Source of the DNA: Sanguinoderma infundibulare
Taxonomy: Eukaryota > Basidiomycota > Agaricomycetes > Polyporales > Polyporaceae
Length of the DNA stretch: 64,000 nt
Reading direction: 5' to 3'
NCBI GenBank assembly: GCA_032821775.1
Contig: JAVLRN010000005.1
Location: 3,162,001 to 3,226,000 of the forward strand
Shown here: positions 44,601 to 58,527 of the stretch, one piece after another
How positions within the stretch are numbered: the stretch's first letter is position 1
How the letters are laid out: every line of letters starts with the position of its first letter
Notes under the pieces: generated by a model
What the model saw: the letters and a program-made list of their open reading frames with translations, nothing else
What the model was told of the DNA's origin: nothing
Databases searched by the model: none
Program-made: the position numbers and the translations under genes

Positions 44601-45761
44601 GGTACGACAGCGCATTGTAGACGGCAGACCAAGCTGGGCTTGGTGCCTCACAGGATGTGACAAATCCCGGCCAATCTATGTCTATGTGAACATCGCCAGA
44701 CGTTCTCGGTTGTCCCCGTCCAGGTCGTTAGCTTTTCGCCAAAACCCCGACCCGAGCGGGTACACCTTATGGCGGATGCCTTCGAGACGACTGGAAGACA
44801 TCTAGGATGCATCGCGGGTACTGTGTACAGGCGCCATACCGAGACGTCGGTTGGGTCCTGAAGCGCGCGAGCGACCATCGTGACGACGGCGGCCGCGGGG
44901 AGAATGAGTGCACGACGGCTTGGAGCGGCTCACAACAGAACGAGAACGTAGTGGAAGCGGCTCTTCGAATGCCAGAACTGGAGAATCGCGGACGAGAAAG
45001 GAGATACTCACTCCAGGTCCAATTGAACGTCGCCAACAGACGAGAACTGTTGCTCCCGATCGTCGTGCTGGAGAAGGGGAGCCGAGCTATCGTCCAAGGA
45101 ATGGCGAACCTCGCTCTCGCGCACTGCAGCCTACGTTCCGTTCAGCAGACACCCCCGAACCCAGCCCACAGCCGAACTCACCTTCTCGAAGAAGACCGCG
45201 GTCTCACGCAGGACGTGCCTCGCCTCGACAAGCTCCCTCAGACGCTCGCTCAGAAGCTGGTAGCTCTCGTTCATCTGCGTCAGACGTCCCTCGTGCTCCG
45301 CCAGCTTCAGGTCCAGCTCGTCGATCGTCTGCGCCGCACGGGGACCGACGGTGACGAGCGGCGCCGAGTCGTACAGAGGGCGGATGTTCACGGGCTCCTT
45401 CTCCTTCTCGATCTGGGAGGCAAAGAAGCGAACGCGACGGGCCATTTCGTCGATGCGACGGATTTCGCCGACGAAGGAGCGTTGGAAAGGATTGACGTTG
45501 GGGTTGAGCTGTTGGTGGGACACGTCCGGGACGAGTGAGTACTCGATGCCTCGCGATGCTATAGCATAACAGGGCTCACATCTTTGAATTGGACATTGCC
45601 TAGCTCACCTAGCTCGGCGATGGTGTCATGAGCGACTTCAGTCGGTACAATGAGCTGTACCAAGCTCATCTGCTCGGAGCCTAAGACCGAGGTCTTAGTC
45701 GCATCATGGCAAGGGAAGTAACACAATACGCACGAAATAGGGTGGGGTATTCGTCCCCCAT
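41652..45761 (-). CDS. VPH1: V-type proton ATPase subunit a (Vph1/Stv1 type)
   Basis: Eleven exons (45734-45761, 45580-45680, 45182-45508, 45012-45130, 43449-43965, 43084-43391, 42769-43027, 42228-42707, 41912-42169, 41772-41849, 41652-41696) close in phase to 839 residues. The cytosolic N-terminal half begins [19 protein letters not shown] and ends near [17 protein letters not shown]. The membrane half has [28 protein letters not shown] and [20 protein letters not shown], the helix that carries the essential proton-path arginine in yeast Vph1. The end is [19 protein letters not shown] then QFVPLSF. It is the stator/proton-channel subunit of the V-ATPase Vo sector. The intron between exons 4 and 5 is 1046 bp, against 50-70 bp for the others. 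Confidence 0.95.
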
Positions 45762-46125
45762 CTCGAATATGGTCCGGAGGACGTCGGAAGGCAGGTCAAG
45801 GTTGCGCTCGATGCTCTCGGCCACCGCGTTGGACGGCCCCGACGGGCGCCTTCAGCATTGTTTGGCTCAGCCAAATAAATGGACCGCTCCCGGACTCACC
45901 CGAGAGCCTGCCATTGGTCCACTCGCTTGGTGTTGCCGAAGACGGCTTTGTTGGTAAAACAAAATTCTGATATCCTACTTACGTCCGGCGATGAAAGATA
46001 GTAAATAATGTCATGTCAGTCCATATATTTTATCCATCTTCTTCATCACGGTCTCGACTCGCCACCATGGTGACTAGTACAACTAGTACAAGGAACCCTC
46101 TATGCCAACTAATCATTATAGATAC
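45762..46125. other. Intergenic stretch
   Basis: This holds the V-ATPase promoter and the 3' flank of the next minus-strand gene. No distinct element. Confidence 0.35.
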
Positions 46126-47641
46126 CTATCGTCCCCTTCGAATCACCACGTCATCTGGGTCGAACAAGGGAAAGGGCGGCGCGACGTTGAAGGCCAAATC
46201 ATCCGTTTCCTCGTAATCGTAGTCCAGCTTCGGCCATGTCGGAGCGTAGCCTTCAGACCAGCGTATGGTCACGTCCTTCAAGGACGGAGATGACGACAAG
46301 ACGCGACTGGAAATGGAGCCTAACTCGCTTCTACTTGACGGCGACGTGACGTCACCAAACTGATCCTTGGGTGATTCTGTGGCAGCGGAGTAGCTGAGCA
46401 CGACGCGGAGGGTGGATAAGTCTCGAGGGAGGTGGGTGAGCGAGCGGTAAACTTCCTCCTGAGGATGCGGCATGTATCAGTAATTTGTGCCGCACGGCTA
46501 TCAAGGCAGCACTTACCAGCTGTGGCTGCAGGCCGCCGTGCTTCGCGGGGATGCTGAGGTGCAGCGTCAGCTCCCGTAGGGTCGGGAAGCCCACTTCCCT
46601 CAGCACGTGGAGCGCGGCTTCCAGGATAGGAATCCCGACGACACCGAACTCGAGCCACGCCGGCTGCAAGTCGGCCAATACCGTTCGGAGGATGGGCATG
46701 AAAGCCGTAGAAGCCAATAGCTTCCATATGCGTAGTTTCGGGATTATGCCAATCAACCCTAGAGTATATATGGCGAGGAGCTCGCCGGAGCATTCGGCGA
46801 GGTTAGGCCAAAAGCAAGGCTGGCGACGCTGTTGATCCCGGTTCACGACGCGGACTGCCTCAAACGATGAGAGTTGGTGGGGATACGAAGATACAATAGG
46901 GATCTGGCTTGGGATGAGCTGGAGGTGCACGATGTTCGGGAACGTCCGCGTCAAAGTCCTGATGTTAAGGTGTTTGGGGTACTTGGGCCGGGCGACGAGA
47001 CCGAAGATCTGGATGTGGGGGTTCACGGGACGGCCGTCAGCCCACAGTGGCGTCATACGGGGACCCATATTGCATAGATATGTATTGACGGCAGGCGATA
47101 TGCCTCCGACCTCGTTGAAGAGGTCAAGGGAGGGATACCGCAATAGGAAAGACTCGTTATGGGCGAGGGCGATCGTCAAGGATGTGAGCTTGGCAGGCAG
47201 TGAAGAAATCGCAGTGCAGACGCATGATCCGGCATGGAAGAGGGATAGGCGCTGGAGGGTGGCAATAGAGGAAAGCGCGTCGTTGTATTGCGATAGAAAG
47301 GGCTCCGAGTCGTGCAGAACCAATGTGTCCAAAGAAAGTGTGGGAGACTTGAGTAATTCCGCCAGGCATCTCCATGTTGCGTGCCAGTCGACCATACGAT
47401 TATTGTGCAGGCGAACCTCGAGCTTGCGCAAGAATTTGAAGCGTACCAAATCCGCCCCCATGAAAGCCAGAAAGCGCTCCAGTTGATATGGTGTAAGGAT
47501 TGTGACACCACGGCGCAGCAGATGTTGGGGGCCTTCGTCATAGAGAAGATGACATGATTGCATGAGCGATGTGATGGAAGTAGGACGACACCACTCCATG
47601 ATCTCGTTCATGACATCCAGAGGAAGGGTCGGCCTGTTCAT
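46126..47641 (-). CDS. F-box-like protein (unrelated subfamily)
   Basis: Exons 46517-47641 and 46126-46458 (58 bp intron) give 485 residues. The start MNRPTLPLDVMNEIMEWCRP then SLMQSCHLLYDEG is an F-box-like motif at the very N-terminus. The rest is leucine-rich (LDTLVLHDSEPFLSQY, LTSLTIALAHNES, LRELTLHLSIPAKHGG), consistent with an LRR-like receptor fold. It does not share the VDGP ending of the 6-36 kb F-box family. Likely an SCF adaptor; target unknown. A frame read straight past 46517 would end in noise, so the intron is favoured. Confidence 0.8.
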
Positions 47642-48957
47642 GTTGGCGGGAAAAGTCTGTGACTAGATTTAGATTTACATGTTACTGGTAGAAAATGGAC
47701 GTGGGGGACTTGCCTTTATATCGGCTCAGGTATTTGTTTCAAGGTTGTGGTGGCCGGTGGTTGGAAGGAAGGGGAGGAGGAGTGGCACCCCGGGCGCCCA
47801 TGATCGATTCGAGTACCGTGGCTGTGCAGCGGGAAGGCGCGCGCCAGCTTCTGGGCTTTTGGGCTTAATTTAAGCTTGTTTCTGGCAACGGCGGATGATT
47901 CGGAAATCAGCACCGGTCTCAATTGCCATAAAACTCTCTCGACATATTCCTGTCGAGGTCTGTGAAAGAATAGTCGACATGTTCAAGTTTCCTCTCGCCT
48001 GATGATCAACTCCCCAGTTCGGAAGGACTCGGGTAGCCCGACTACCGTACACGACATCGAACATATAGCAGAGTCGATCGGAGTTCTGGGCCAATTCCCA
48101 ACCCTCCGCCTAGTAGCACCCTATCTACGAGCACCGTGCCGCTGAATCATCCGCAGGTGAAACTTGAAAAATCTGACGGCCCTATGTGACTTCAACTCCA
48201 CGTCCCAACGCCGCGGTGTTGGTTCGATCCCGCTCGATCCAGTCCGTCCCCGGTGGCTACGGATTCGCTCAAACCCCGAGGATTCCGATTCGCATAATCC
48301 CCTTGAGGCTCGGGTTGCCATAAGCACACTTAGGTCGGGCCTGTTGAATGTTCCGACGTCGCATTCACTGTTCAAATTTACAGACGTCCCTATTGAAATT
48401 GCGTCCCGCACAACGGCAGGCTAACTGACATCTCCATGTGCGTGTCCTTATCAGAGCTAGCCCTTACGGATCGCTTAGACATCTCCCGATGTGTCGCGCA
48501 GCAGATGTATGTACACGATGTACATATATCGGTATGAAATGTAACGTTAACATTTGACATAGCGGCGTGGCGATCCGGGATCGGAGCCGTGGTTAAAGTA
48601 TATGGAGAGTATGGTACGAGGAGGAATAGAGCTAATCGATACAAATTGCAGGCACATGCGTCAGGCATAACACGTAAACGTAAAATCGCTGGTATGAAAC
48701 CGGGTCCCGTACATCCTCAATGCCCATCCAAACAGAAGCGTCCATGAAAGGTCCGAAAGGCTGAGCGTGCGGGAAATCCCGGGAGACTAAATGACTATCT
48801 TTGCAAGCCTGAGAACCGGAGGGAAAAGTGATGCGAACGACAGCTGGTATAATGTACAGGCTGCTTAGGGTTAATAATTAACATCCTAACATATTCGTAC
48901 GTACGTGCAGACAGAGCGACGGGATCGAGAGCAAAGCGCGAGAGCGAGCATAGATGG
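47642..48957. other. Intergenic stretch
   Basis: Apart from a short F-box-like relic near 47931-48002, no gene is supported. The right end is the 3' flank of the Zn2Cys6 gene. Confidence 0.4.
47931..48002 (+). pseudogene. Possible F-box N-terminal relic
   Basis: One frame reads KLSRHIPVEVCERIVDMFKF before a TGA at 48000. The pattern I-P-V-E-V-C-E-R-I-V-D is the opening helix of a common basidiomycete F-box subfamily. No body follows in frame; a weak block reading FPTLRLVAPYLRAPCR is in another frame near 48100. It is probably a decayed fragment, but the match is short. Confidence 0.3.
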
Positions 48958-51265
48958 TCATGCGATAGAAGGAACATATGTTTGACGAGACGCGGCTCGA
49001 TCTTCTTGTATCTTGGCTGCGTAGATGCCTGACGTGAATGTCAGCCAATTACAGAGAGTAGGAGAAGCAGACGACACAACGCACCAGCCATAGGAAACAG
49101 CAAGCTCAAACGCTGCAAAGCTCCGACGAGGGTGTCGACCTGCTGCTCAAGCATCTCGACGCTGGTCGGCAGCGACTGCTGCGGCATAGCAATTATGCGG
49201 AGGTACGCCTCGGCAGCCGAACGCCAGCCCGTCTACAAGCACCCACGAAAAGTCAGCACCCCATACCCACAGTGAGGAACTCAAGGAACGTCACAAAAGA
49301 GCCACTCACACTGACTATCGGGCACAGCGCGTCGTACTCGTTATCGCCCAGCTGCCGAACAAGTGCCGTCATCGCGTTTGCCGCCCAGAAGCACTTCTGA
49401 TACGAGTCCGGCTGGATTTCCAGGGCGTCGCGATGCAGGTGGATCGTCGATGCGTACATCGACGTCTGCAGCGACACATACTCGCTCGTCGACAAGAACG
49501 GGATCGGGAACTGTTGGGCGTGCAGATTTGACAAGTTGGATTGGAACTGCGAGAGGGACATCTCGAGCGAATAGTGGCTGTCGTCTTTGGCGGGTGCTAC
49601 GTAGCCGACTGCTTAGGACGACATTCGGGGACGAACAAACGGATGGCGGATGGACTCACAAGCAGAGAACCGCGCTGACCTCTCCAAAAGCGCGACGGCC
49701 TTGACACGGAGCGCCTGGAGCGCGGACGAGCCGGAAAGGTGTGCGCCGGGAAATGGTTGGAGGTCGCCGAGCGCAGGCTGCGATCGGGAACATCTCAGAC
49801 GCGCCGACGCAGCAAGGAAGGACGGGCCACGCACCTCTGGATCATCCGGGATCGTCATCGGCCATATCGTCGTAATCCGCGATCGAGGATGGTCGTCGTC
49901 CGGCAGGGCCGTGGGCAGCCCCGTGGCGACCGCCCACGCTCGGTCCACCGCAAAGATCTGCCAGAACGCGGCTATCCGCTCCGCGTGTTCCACTTCGTCA
50001 GAGGGCGGATTGAGAGGAACGGAAGCCTTGAGAGGCGCGGGAGCGTCTTGGTAGCCTGCACGTTGCGGGAATTGGAACTGTTCCCTGGAAGAGATTTGGT
50101 GCAGGCCAAGGCCGACGGCTAGCCGGGCTGCGATGGAAGAGTGGTAGTAGCCCTCGAGAGTGCGACCGTGCCAGAAGAAGTAGACGGCGAGGAGACAGGA
50201 CGCTTGGAGGACATGGACGATGCGGTCAGAGTTCTGGAGGGCTTCGGCAATCCCTCGCAGGGACCGTTTGAGGAAGTGTGGCTCGAGCTCGGTGAAGGAC
50301 GGCGACCGTGAGAAATAGCAGGCGAGGAGGTAAATGGCGTCCGCCAAGGAAGGATGTGGTTTTTGGGCAGATGGAAGCAGCAATGCGGCTTTGAAGCGAC
50401 CGAGGTGCACGTCAAAGGCGCACTGATGTCGATGTGCGAAAAATATGTCAAGCCTACTCGGCACACGAGGTTAGCCTTCGTACACCTTGTGGGACCGGTA
50501 GGAAACGCAAGCGTACAGCATTTCCTTGTTCTCGCAGAAGACGTCATTTTCCCACCAGGTCATAGACGGGCCGGGAGAAGACTCGTGTAGACTACTCATG
50601 CTTGAATTTGACGGACATTGGGCGAAGAAGTCATCTACAACGGACGGCGGGAAGTCCAAGCCATCGCCAGACCAAGGCAGACCTCCGGAGCCAGAGTCCG
50701 GGAAATTTGGGAAGAGCTCTCCATCAAACTGTGGGAAACTATCGCCGTTGCCTAGGTACTCTAGCTCAGGGGTATTGAAGGCTGAGGTCGGGTCGAAGCC
50801 AAGACCAAGATCGCCGGATTCTGGAAGGGGGGGAAAGAAGAGCGGTACACCGGGATGACGCGTTCAGACGGACGTGAAGCAAGGTGGCATGGACAAAGAT
50901 GGACGTACGGGAGAGACTGAGAGACAACCGATCCATCTGCGGGGACTGGGAGCCGGAACTGGACGAGGACTCCGGTGGCGTTTGCTCGGCTTCCAGTTCA
51001 CGTAGACGTTGCTCGAGCTTGGTGATTTTTGCCTGAAGGAGTTGGGTGCGACTGGTCCGCTTCTTCTCGTAGTACTGGCATTCATCTGCCCTGTTGGCCT
51101 TGCCGCACTGTCCGCAGACCGGGCGCGCGCCGTCACATTTCTGGCAGAAGGAAAGTGTCAAGCAGAGTGGCAGTGCGGGGAGGACGGGGAGGGTACACAG
51201 ACCATCTTGCGCTTGCGACAGCAGAGACAGGCCATGCCGCGCTGGAGGGCAGTTGGAGCCTTCAT
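48958..51265 (-). CDS. Zn(II)2Cys6 fungal transcription factor
   Basis: Eight exons (51203-51265, 50909-51140, 50517-50820, 49835-50453, 49660-49777, 49310-49611, 49085-49232, 48958-49028) join in phase to 618 residues. Residues about 13-41 form the binuclear zinc cluster: CLCCRKRKMKCD, PVCGQCGKANRADEC. A coiled-coil linker follows (LLQAKITKLEQRLRELEAEQ). An acidic Ser/Gly/Pro-rich stretch leads into the fungal transcription-factor middle homology region (MLLDIFFAHRHQCAFDVHLG, YYHSSIAARLAVGLGLHQI, ERIAAFWQIFAVDRAWAVATG). The C-terminus is helical. The zinc cluster is split by the first intron between KM and KCD, a common position. Nuclear DNA-binding regulator; its targets cannot be read from this window, since neighbours are housekeeping genes. 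Confidence 0.93.
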
Positions 51266-52818
51266 GGCGTGCACTGTGGGCGGTCGGGGGGAGGTGCGTA
51301 GGAGATCGGGGGGTAGGCGATGGGATGTAAGTAGGTTCGAGCGTTAATCTAGTACGAGAGAGAAGCACAGGCGCTCTCGTGTGCCGTAACGTGGTCGCAT
51401 TTGTTCAAGGCCATCTGCACCGGCGCCGCGGAGCGTCTCAAACCTTCGTCCAGGATCACAGAAATCAGATACGATCCCAACACTGGACCTGCCCACTGTT
51501 TGGGAACGGCCCATGGACACATGCACATCCCTCCAGAGCCTCCACGCTGCCACCTCCACTACGACATTGTCGCCCCGCCCGCCATCCTCCCTCCCGCACC
51601 GCTTTGCACCGCCTGCGCTCTTCCCATATCCGGCCTCACAGCATGAGCATCACGATTTGTAAAAGATGCTTCCGGCGCCGGGATTGACGCGCAGATAGCT
51701 CTCGACGAATCCCGAAGACTCGGAAACAGGCAGAGAACGTTGAAACGTGTCGGCATTGCGGCCTCTCCCCATTGTTTTTCAATTTGCCAGCGCTCCTGGC
51801 CCTGGCCTTCTTCGTGCCTTCAGGGCAGGCCGCCCTAACCCGTATTACCCCGGGTCGGTCGCATCACGAACCGTCTTCTCGCGCGTCCCGTTGGACAATC
51901 CTTCGCTCCTTCCCCACCTCTGCCAAGATCGACATTAAGATAGGCATTCCCCAAGCGCACAAATCTTCCACTCACCCCAGGGTCTCGAATCTCCCTGGAT
52001 AGGTCGGTAAGGAGTCGGAGACGGATCTAGTCAGTTGGAAAAGTGAATAATTAGCGCCCGTGAGTCGTGGCCCATATTTCAGGGCATTGCCATAATCGGC
52101 AGGTGAGGTGGTTACAAACAGCGACTTCGCACCACGCATCTCTTTCCCGCGACTTCCTTCCTTCGGTGTGATAAAGCCCCACAGGCTGCGAACGTCAAGG
52201 GCTAGACCCGATGGTGTACTGTGAGCGTTTGTTTCGGCTCAGCTTCCCGCCGTAAGTACTGGCATGTGAACGTAGCTGGGATGAAACGACGTTCGAGAAA
52301 GGCTGTAGCCGACGTCTAAAGCCGTAATGCGGGACCACTCAACTGTATCTGCCACAGCGAATCGGCGGTCATGTTACGTTCGCGATAGACAATGAGCGCT
52401 GGTGAAACACTCAGCAAAGTACACGATAGCACCATCTTGCCCGAGACAGCCCAACACGATCTGGTGACTAAAGACTAATCCACTTTGCCATCGACACCCT
52501 GATTGTCAAATCCATCGGGATTTCGTCTCTCAAACCCCGCGGTGAGCTCACGCATACATTTCAAAATCGGGTTGACGTTCGGCGGCCCCGCCGAGCCGAT
52601 TTCGAGGGTCGAATGTCCAAGCCAACGAATCATGTATAGCACTTGATCGAACACGAATGGCGGTCTATATATGCAGCTCCAATGGTGACAACAACCCCAA
52701 GTGGGCTGTGATGCAGTATTGACAGGAATGCTCGGACTATCTAAAGCTACTACACGGAGGTACGCTAACAGGGTGGATGTCCGCTCGGGCCGAGAATAGT
52801 TCGTGGACTCTAAGGTGG
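51266..52818. other. Intergenic stretch, no supported gene
   Basis: These 1.55 kb lie upstream of the Zn2Cys6 gene and downstream of adenylate kinase. A signal-peptide-like frame near 51770-52000 has no ATG. No repeats are recognised. Confidence 0.4.
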
Positions 52819-53926
<1,108 letters not shown>

Positions 53927-56484
53927 GGTGATTTTCAGGTCGACAGCGAGTGAGGGGGACGAGGAGACCGACGAGGAGGACGTTGGCGGACGCGAGCGTG
54001 TCCCCTTCTCTGTGCCACGTGAGCCCTTCCGGCATTGCCCGCGGTGTTTAGGCGGAGCTCCGTAAGGCCGTCGCTCAGCACCTCTTGTCCTCCACTCCCA
54101 TCCTCTGCATTTCCTACCCACTTTTCCTCGCTCATATTTGTGCGTTTGCATAGGCGGAATCGTTCGGCATCGGTGAGTCGTCGAACCAACCCAATTTTCT
54201 GCCTTTCGGCTGCTGTGGATCCGGAGAACCTCGCACGACTTCTGAGCGCCCCGCGTTGCTGAAAATTAGTCCTCAGAACATTGCCATGACGTCGTTCCAC
54301 CCGAGGACGACCTACATGAATGTGGGAGCTTGTACCAATCTGGGCAGAACTGGTAAGTTCATATGCTTCGACGACTTCAGAGTCCAATCAGAGTCTCGAC
54401 TGCGCGCATTCGGCACTCCAGGTTCCGTATAGCTTACATCAAATTTATCTTTTTTCCGCGCTCAACTGTCAGAGTTGCAAAAACCTCGGACGTCCTGCAC
54501 ACTTCCAATGCCATGAAAAACTCCGTCATCGGGGGTCCGATGGAGCCATGAAGCACCAAAATCACAGGTGACGTTTTGCTGATGCACGCCCAATGTCCGC
54601 ACTTGACGTGGGGGTCGCTTTCTGATTGGGCGGACCAATGCATGCGTGCTGATTCTTCTCCACGTCGAGCCCCGCTGCAGATCCGTCGACTTCAGCACGA
54701 CTGCGTTTCAACTTTCAACGCCACAGATTCTGCCGAGTATTCAAACTCGTCAGACGGCTGTGGTCATGCCGTAAGTCGCCAGGGCGCCGAACGTGATAGA
54801 TGGATCTAAGTTGCAGAAGTATACTCGCCCAAGGCGCCCTCGAGAAAGAGGCCGTTCTAGGATGATGTAACCTTCAGCTTCATCGGGCTCTGTACCAGCA
54901 CGCGCGGCTGCGCCGAAGGTAGACCTTTGGCTTCCCAATGTGGATCATCGTACCCGAGTCAGGGAAAGTCGTTCTGCCATGGTCGACAATGTAGCCATCT
55001 CTGGTCGGCCTGCACCAAGCTTGCCCAATGTCAATGAAAGAAAAACTCGCTGATGAGATATCCTCCCCGGAGGCATCGCGAGCCCGATCCTCCGCATCAC
55101 CTGCCCTGAGATTGGAATGTAACTGGGCATAGCCAACCGACCGATACGACCAACAATGATGACCGTTGGTTCAGTCGACACGTTTTCGTTCAGCTGCAGC
55201 AGCTGCAGTCTGGCTCTCGAAATCGAGCATCTGTTTGAAACGAACCACGATCTCCTTGTTTCAATCAGTGGGGTTGAACTTACATCTGACACCGTCCAAC
55301 CGCACAGGCGAGCAATAACTTTACAGTCCTCGGCGCCCGCCCCGTCTCCACCCTCACCGAATACGCGAGATCGCCCAAACTCTATGCATTGTCCGCGGAC
55401 ACACGTGAACGTTCGCTTGTCGCAGTCCACTTCGGGTGCCAACGTTCGGAGTCCGCAGGGATTCGCGATGCGCTCGTAAAGATCCTTCCCACACACATCG
55501 CGTCGGTTCTCGCCAGCGGGGGCGCTGTCAGCCGGCGCGACATTGTTCGGTGTTTATCTGGTGCCCGGTAGGGGCTCTGGCGGCCGGCAGTTGCAAGAAG
55601 TTGACAGTTCGCGTCTTTTCCAACATACCTGTTGGGATGGTATACAGGAACTGGTTGCGTGTCCGGATGCCGTTTTAACTGACTAAGAGATTGTCGCAGT
55701 CCCCGAGTGTCTCTGTTCGACCATGACCTCACGAAACAACATAACCAGGCGCGCATTTTGGGTGCTTCGGCTGTGCGCTGCAGTGTCCGTGATGGCGCCT
55801 CTGGATCTGTGGCCCGATCCGTCTGGGGTCTGGAGGTTGACGCTACAGTATGTACACAGTCCATAATTAGGGACAGTGCGCCACTGAACATGATACAGAT
55901 CGTTGCTTGGCACGTGCCCAATCCAGGGGCATTCAAGGTACGACGAGTCGCGAACGCACAGCTGCGCAGCTAGAATACAACGCATACCAATTTGAATGGT
56001 GCGTGCGACCCATGTCAGGCAGGATCTCTGTGGTGACAGAAGCTGCTGTCGTGGCAGGATAAGTCCGATAGGAGCGTGGTAAGGTCATTGTGGCTTGCCA
56101 TACCTGTTGTGGTCAAGTTGACCCAGAGCGAGATGTCTTGGAAGCGCAACCCCCGCCCATCCCTGGCCTGTGCCGCGTGGGGTACTTCTGGAGGAGCGAC
56201 GTAAGCCGTTGTGTAATGGAATCGCGCAATCGACTATGCAACACGTCCCGATCACAAGGGGCGTCGTCAACGTTCGCTGCCAGACGCGTCGGAATGAGTG
56301 CGATTCAGCTGCCAACTAGTACCCTAGTGCCTATGATACAAAGTCCAAGAATCCATCCAGATGACGACAAAAAACTATCAGACTTGAGAGAGAGAGAGAC
56401 AAGGCCACACACGATGCGGTGGCAATCCAAGAGCACTTTCGTCGGCCCACGACTTGAAACGCTCCCAACCCAAGCTTCAACACT
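53927..56484. other. Long intergenic stretch, no supported gene
   Basis: These 2.56 kb hold several open frames on both strands (for example 54945-55496 minus and 55156-55479 plus), but none has a family match, consistent splice sites or a convincing start. The adenylate kinase promoter must lie near 53927-54200. Confidence 0.45.
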
Positions 56485-58527
56485 TCACCCCCTGTACGTG
56501 CTCAAGAGCATGCCGGTGAAGAACGACAGGAGGGCGGCGAACACGAAGAACACGCGGCCTTCCTTCGTCTCGTCGCCGTCCGCGAGCAAGTTGCGCAGGG
56601 GGAGGAAGACGAGACCCACAAGGAAGTTCGCGATCCCTGTCCATCACGCGTCAGTCGCTACTGGCAGAAGACGGCAGGTGTAGCTTACAGCTGAGCGACA
56701 ACCCGATCGAGGACAGAGCAGACACGGCCTAACAAAGTGTCGTTCACTATCGCTTCAGAGCTTCCGTAAATGAGGATACATACGTGGTGCGGAGAGACCT
56801 CCGGAATCATAACGAACGGAACAGGCCCGACGCCGAGCGCGAATGACCTGAGCGATATGTCGTTAGTCGATGCCTTGCGCAAAACAGGGTCCTTGGCTAG
56901 AACACATACGCCATGAATGCGATCACCGCTACACTCGCCAGGCCTACTGCTCCACTGTCCAACCCAATGCCGACGCCTAGAAGCGAGGCAATGGCTCCAG
57001 CGGATGACAGTATGAGGAGATGTTTGCGTCCCAAACGCTGCGAACCGCATCATCAGCCGCGGCGCAGCAACCGAAGGACAGAAGAAGCCGTATACGTCAA
57101 TGAGGAAGATGGGGGCGAAGGTCATGAACACATTGACGACGGTGATACCCAGAGATATGTAAGGGCCGAGGTCCTGGAGCGTCTTTGACAGAATGTCGTT
57201 GCTGTAGTACAGAACTGGCCACGAGAGAGATAAGCGGAAGCCTGACAAGGACGAAGGACGACGCTTACCGGCATTGACGCCTGTGAGAAAACCATGGGTT
57301 ATTGCAGTCGAAAGGCACGTATAATATTGAACTGACCTGAAAGCTGTTGGCAGAGCATGGAGAAGCACACGATGGCCAATGGCTTCCGGAACTCTGCACG
57401 CAACAAAACGGCGGGCACATTCACCGCATGACGCTGGTCCTCGTGGCGTTCCGAGCGCAGAGAGCTGCGTTCGTCATTGGGCAGAAGAGGATCCTCAACG
57501 TCCTCATTCACTGCTAGAACGACACCAACAGATTAGGACGAGATCCAGAGCATGCGTTCGGAGCATACCATCCGGATTGCGCAGCACAGGGGCGGCTTTC
57601 CAGAGCCTGCGTGCGCTCTCGTCCTTGTCGCGTATCAGGCCGTGGCGGGTCAACCATACAGGTGACTCTACAATGATGGTCCCGGTCAGGAGCTGGGCAA
57701 GGGACAAGGCGGCGGAGAACAAGAGGACGAGGCGCCAGGTGGTAGGAGTTGCTAATTTGAGGCCCATGGCCTGGGTGATCATTATGCCAATGACGATCGC
57801 GAACGGAGTGAGAACACCTTAAGAATGGCTGAGCAAGATGTCCTTCGGATGAATGGGCCAGAAAGCGTCACCGACAGAGCCCTTAATCTTGCTAGGAGCG
57901 ATTTCTGCAATGTAGATCGGCCCGACGCAAATACCGACGCCGGCAGCGATGCCAGTAAGGAGTCTGAGGTCCGATAAGCGTGAAGGCAGGGGTAGTAGGA
58001 CGATAGGTGATAGTGCTCACCGTCCAAGGATGAGGGGGGACAGCGAGGCAGACACGGCCATGAAACCAGAGCCGATAGCCATAATGAATGAACTTGCGAG
58101 AGCAGCACCTTTGCGTCCCCAACGATCCATGATGATATTCGCTCCAAGACTACCTAGGAGGCCGCCGACGGTATAGACCGAGGTGAGGACGGAGAAGGTT
58201 GAGTCGTCCATGGGGATACATGTGGGAAGCCCGCGGTGTACAGACGGAGTGCCGAAGACATCGGAGACGCGACAAGTGAGAACGGCCTGGATTTGATTAA
58301 GACTAGAGATGTGGAAGCCGTACTAGAGGCGTACGTCGCGGTCGGGCCGGGGGCGTTGGACAGGAGGGACAATATAAAGGGGAAATAAATAGCTTATAAG
58401 CAGGGTGCGTGCACATACATGCGCCAGTGTAATCATGGAGCACACATGCCTGGAAGGGGACAATGAGAACCCAGACGCACACGATCCATCCGTAGAGGGT
58501 GAACGCTTGCGGCTCCCCTGGCGTCAT
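56485..58527 (-). CDS. Sugar porter family MFS transporter
   Basis: Eleven exons (58450-58527, 58021-58322, 57872-57963, 57569-57817, 57337-57513, 57269-57280, 57096-57214, 56904-57037, 56784-56847, 56689-56728, 56485-56636) close in phase to 472 residues. Family marks are MDRWGRKGAAL (loop 2-3), YIAEIAPSKIKGSV, VESPVWLTRHG (sugar porter PESPRWL motif, variant), QQLSGVNAVLYYS (helix 7), DRLGRKHLLI (loop 8-9) and GVGPVPFVMIPEV (helix 10). About 12 membrane segments are expected. Exon 6 is only 12 nt and encodes the heart of the SGVNA motif. The first intron has a GC donor (CAG|GCATGT). Substrate is probably a hexose; membrane (plasma or vacuolar) not determined. Confidence 0.92.

Noticed and set aside
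48221..48245. GGTTCGATCC as a tRNA T-arm
   Set aside because: No acceptor, D-arm or anticodon stem can be folded around it.
51772..52002. Signal-peptide-like frame (FFNLPALLALAFFVPSG)
   Set aside because: Begins at TTG, no upstream ATG or exon, and no homologous body.
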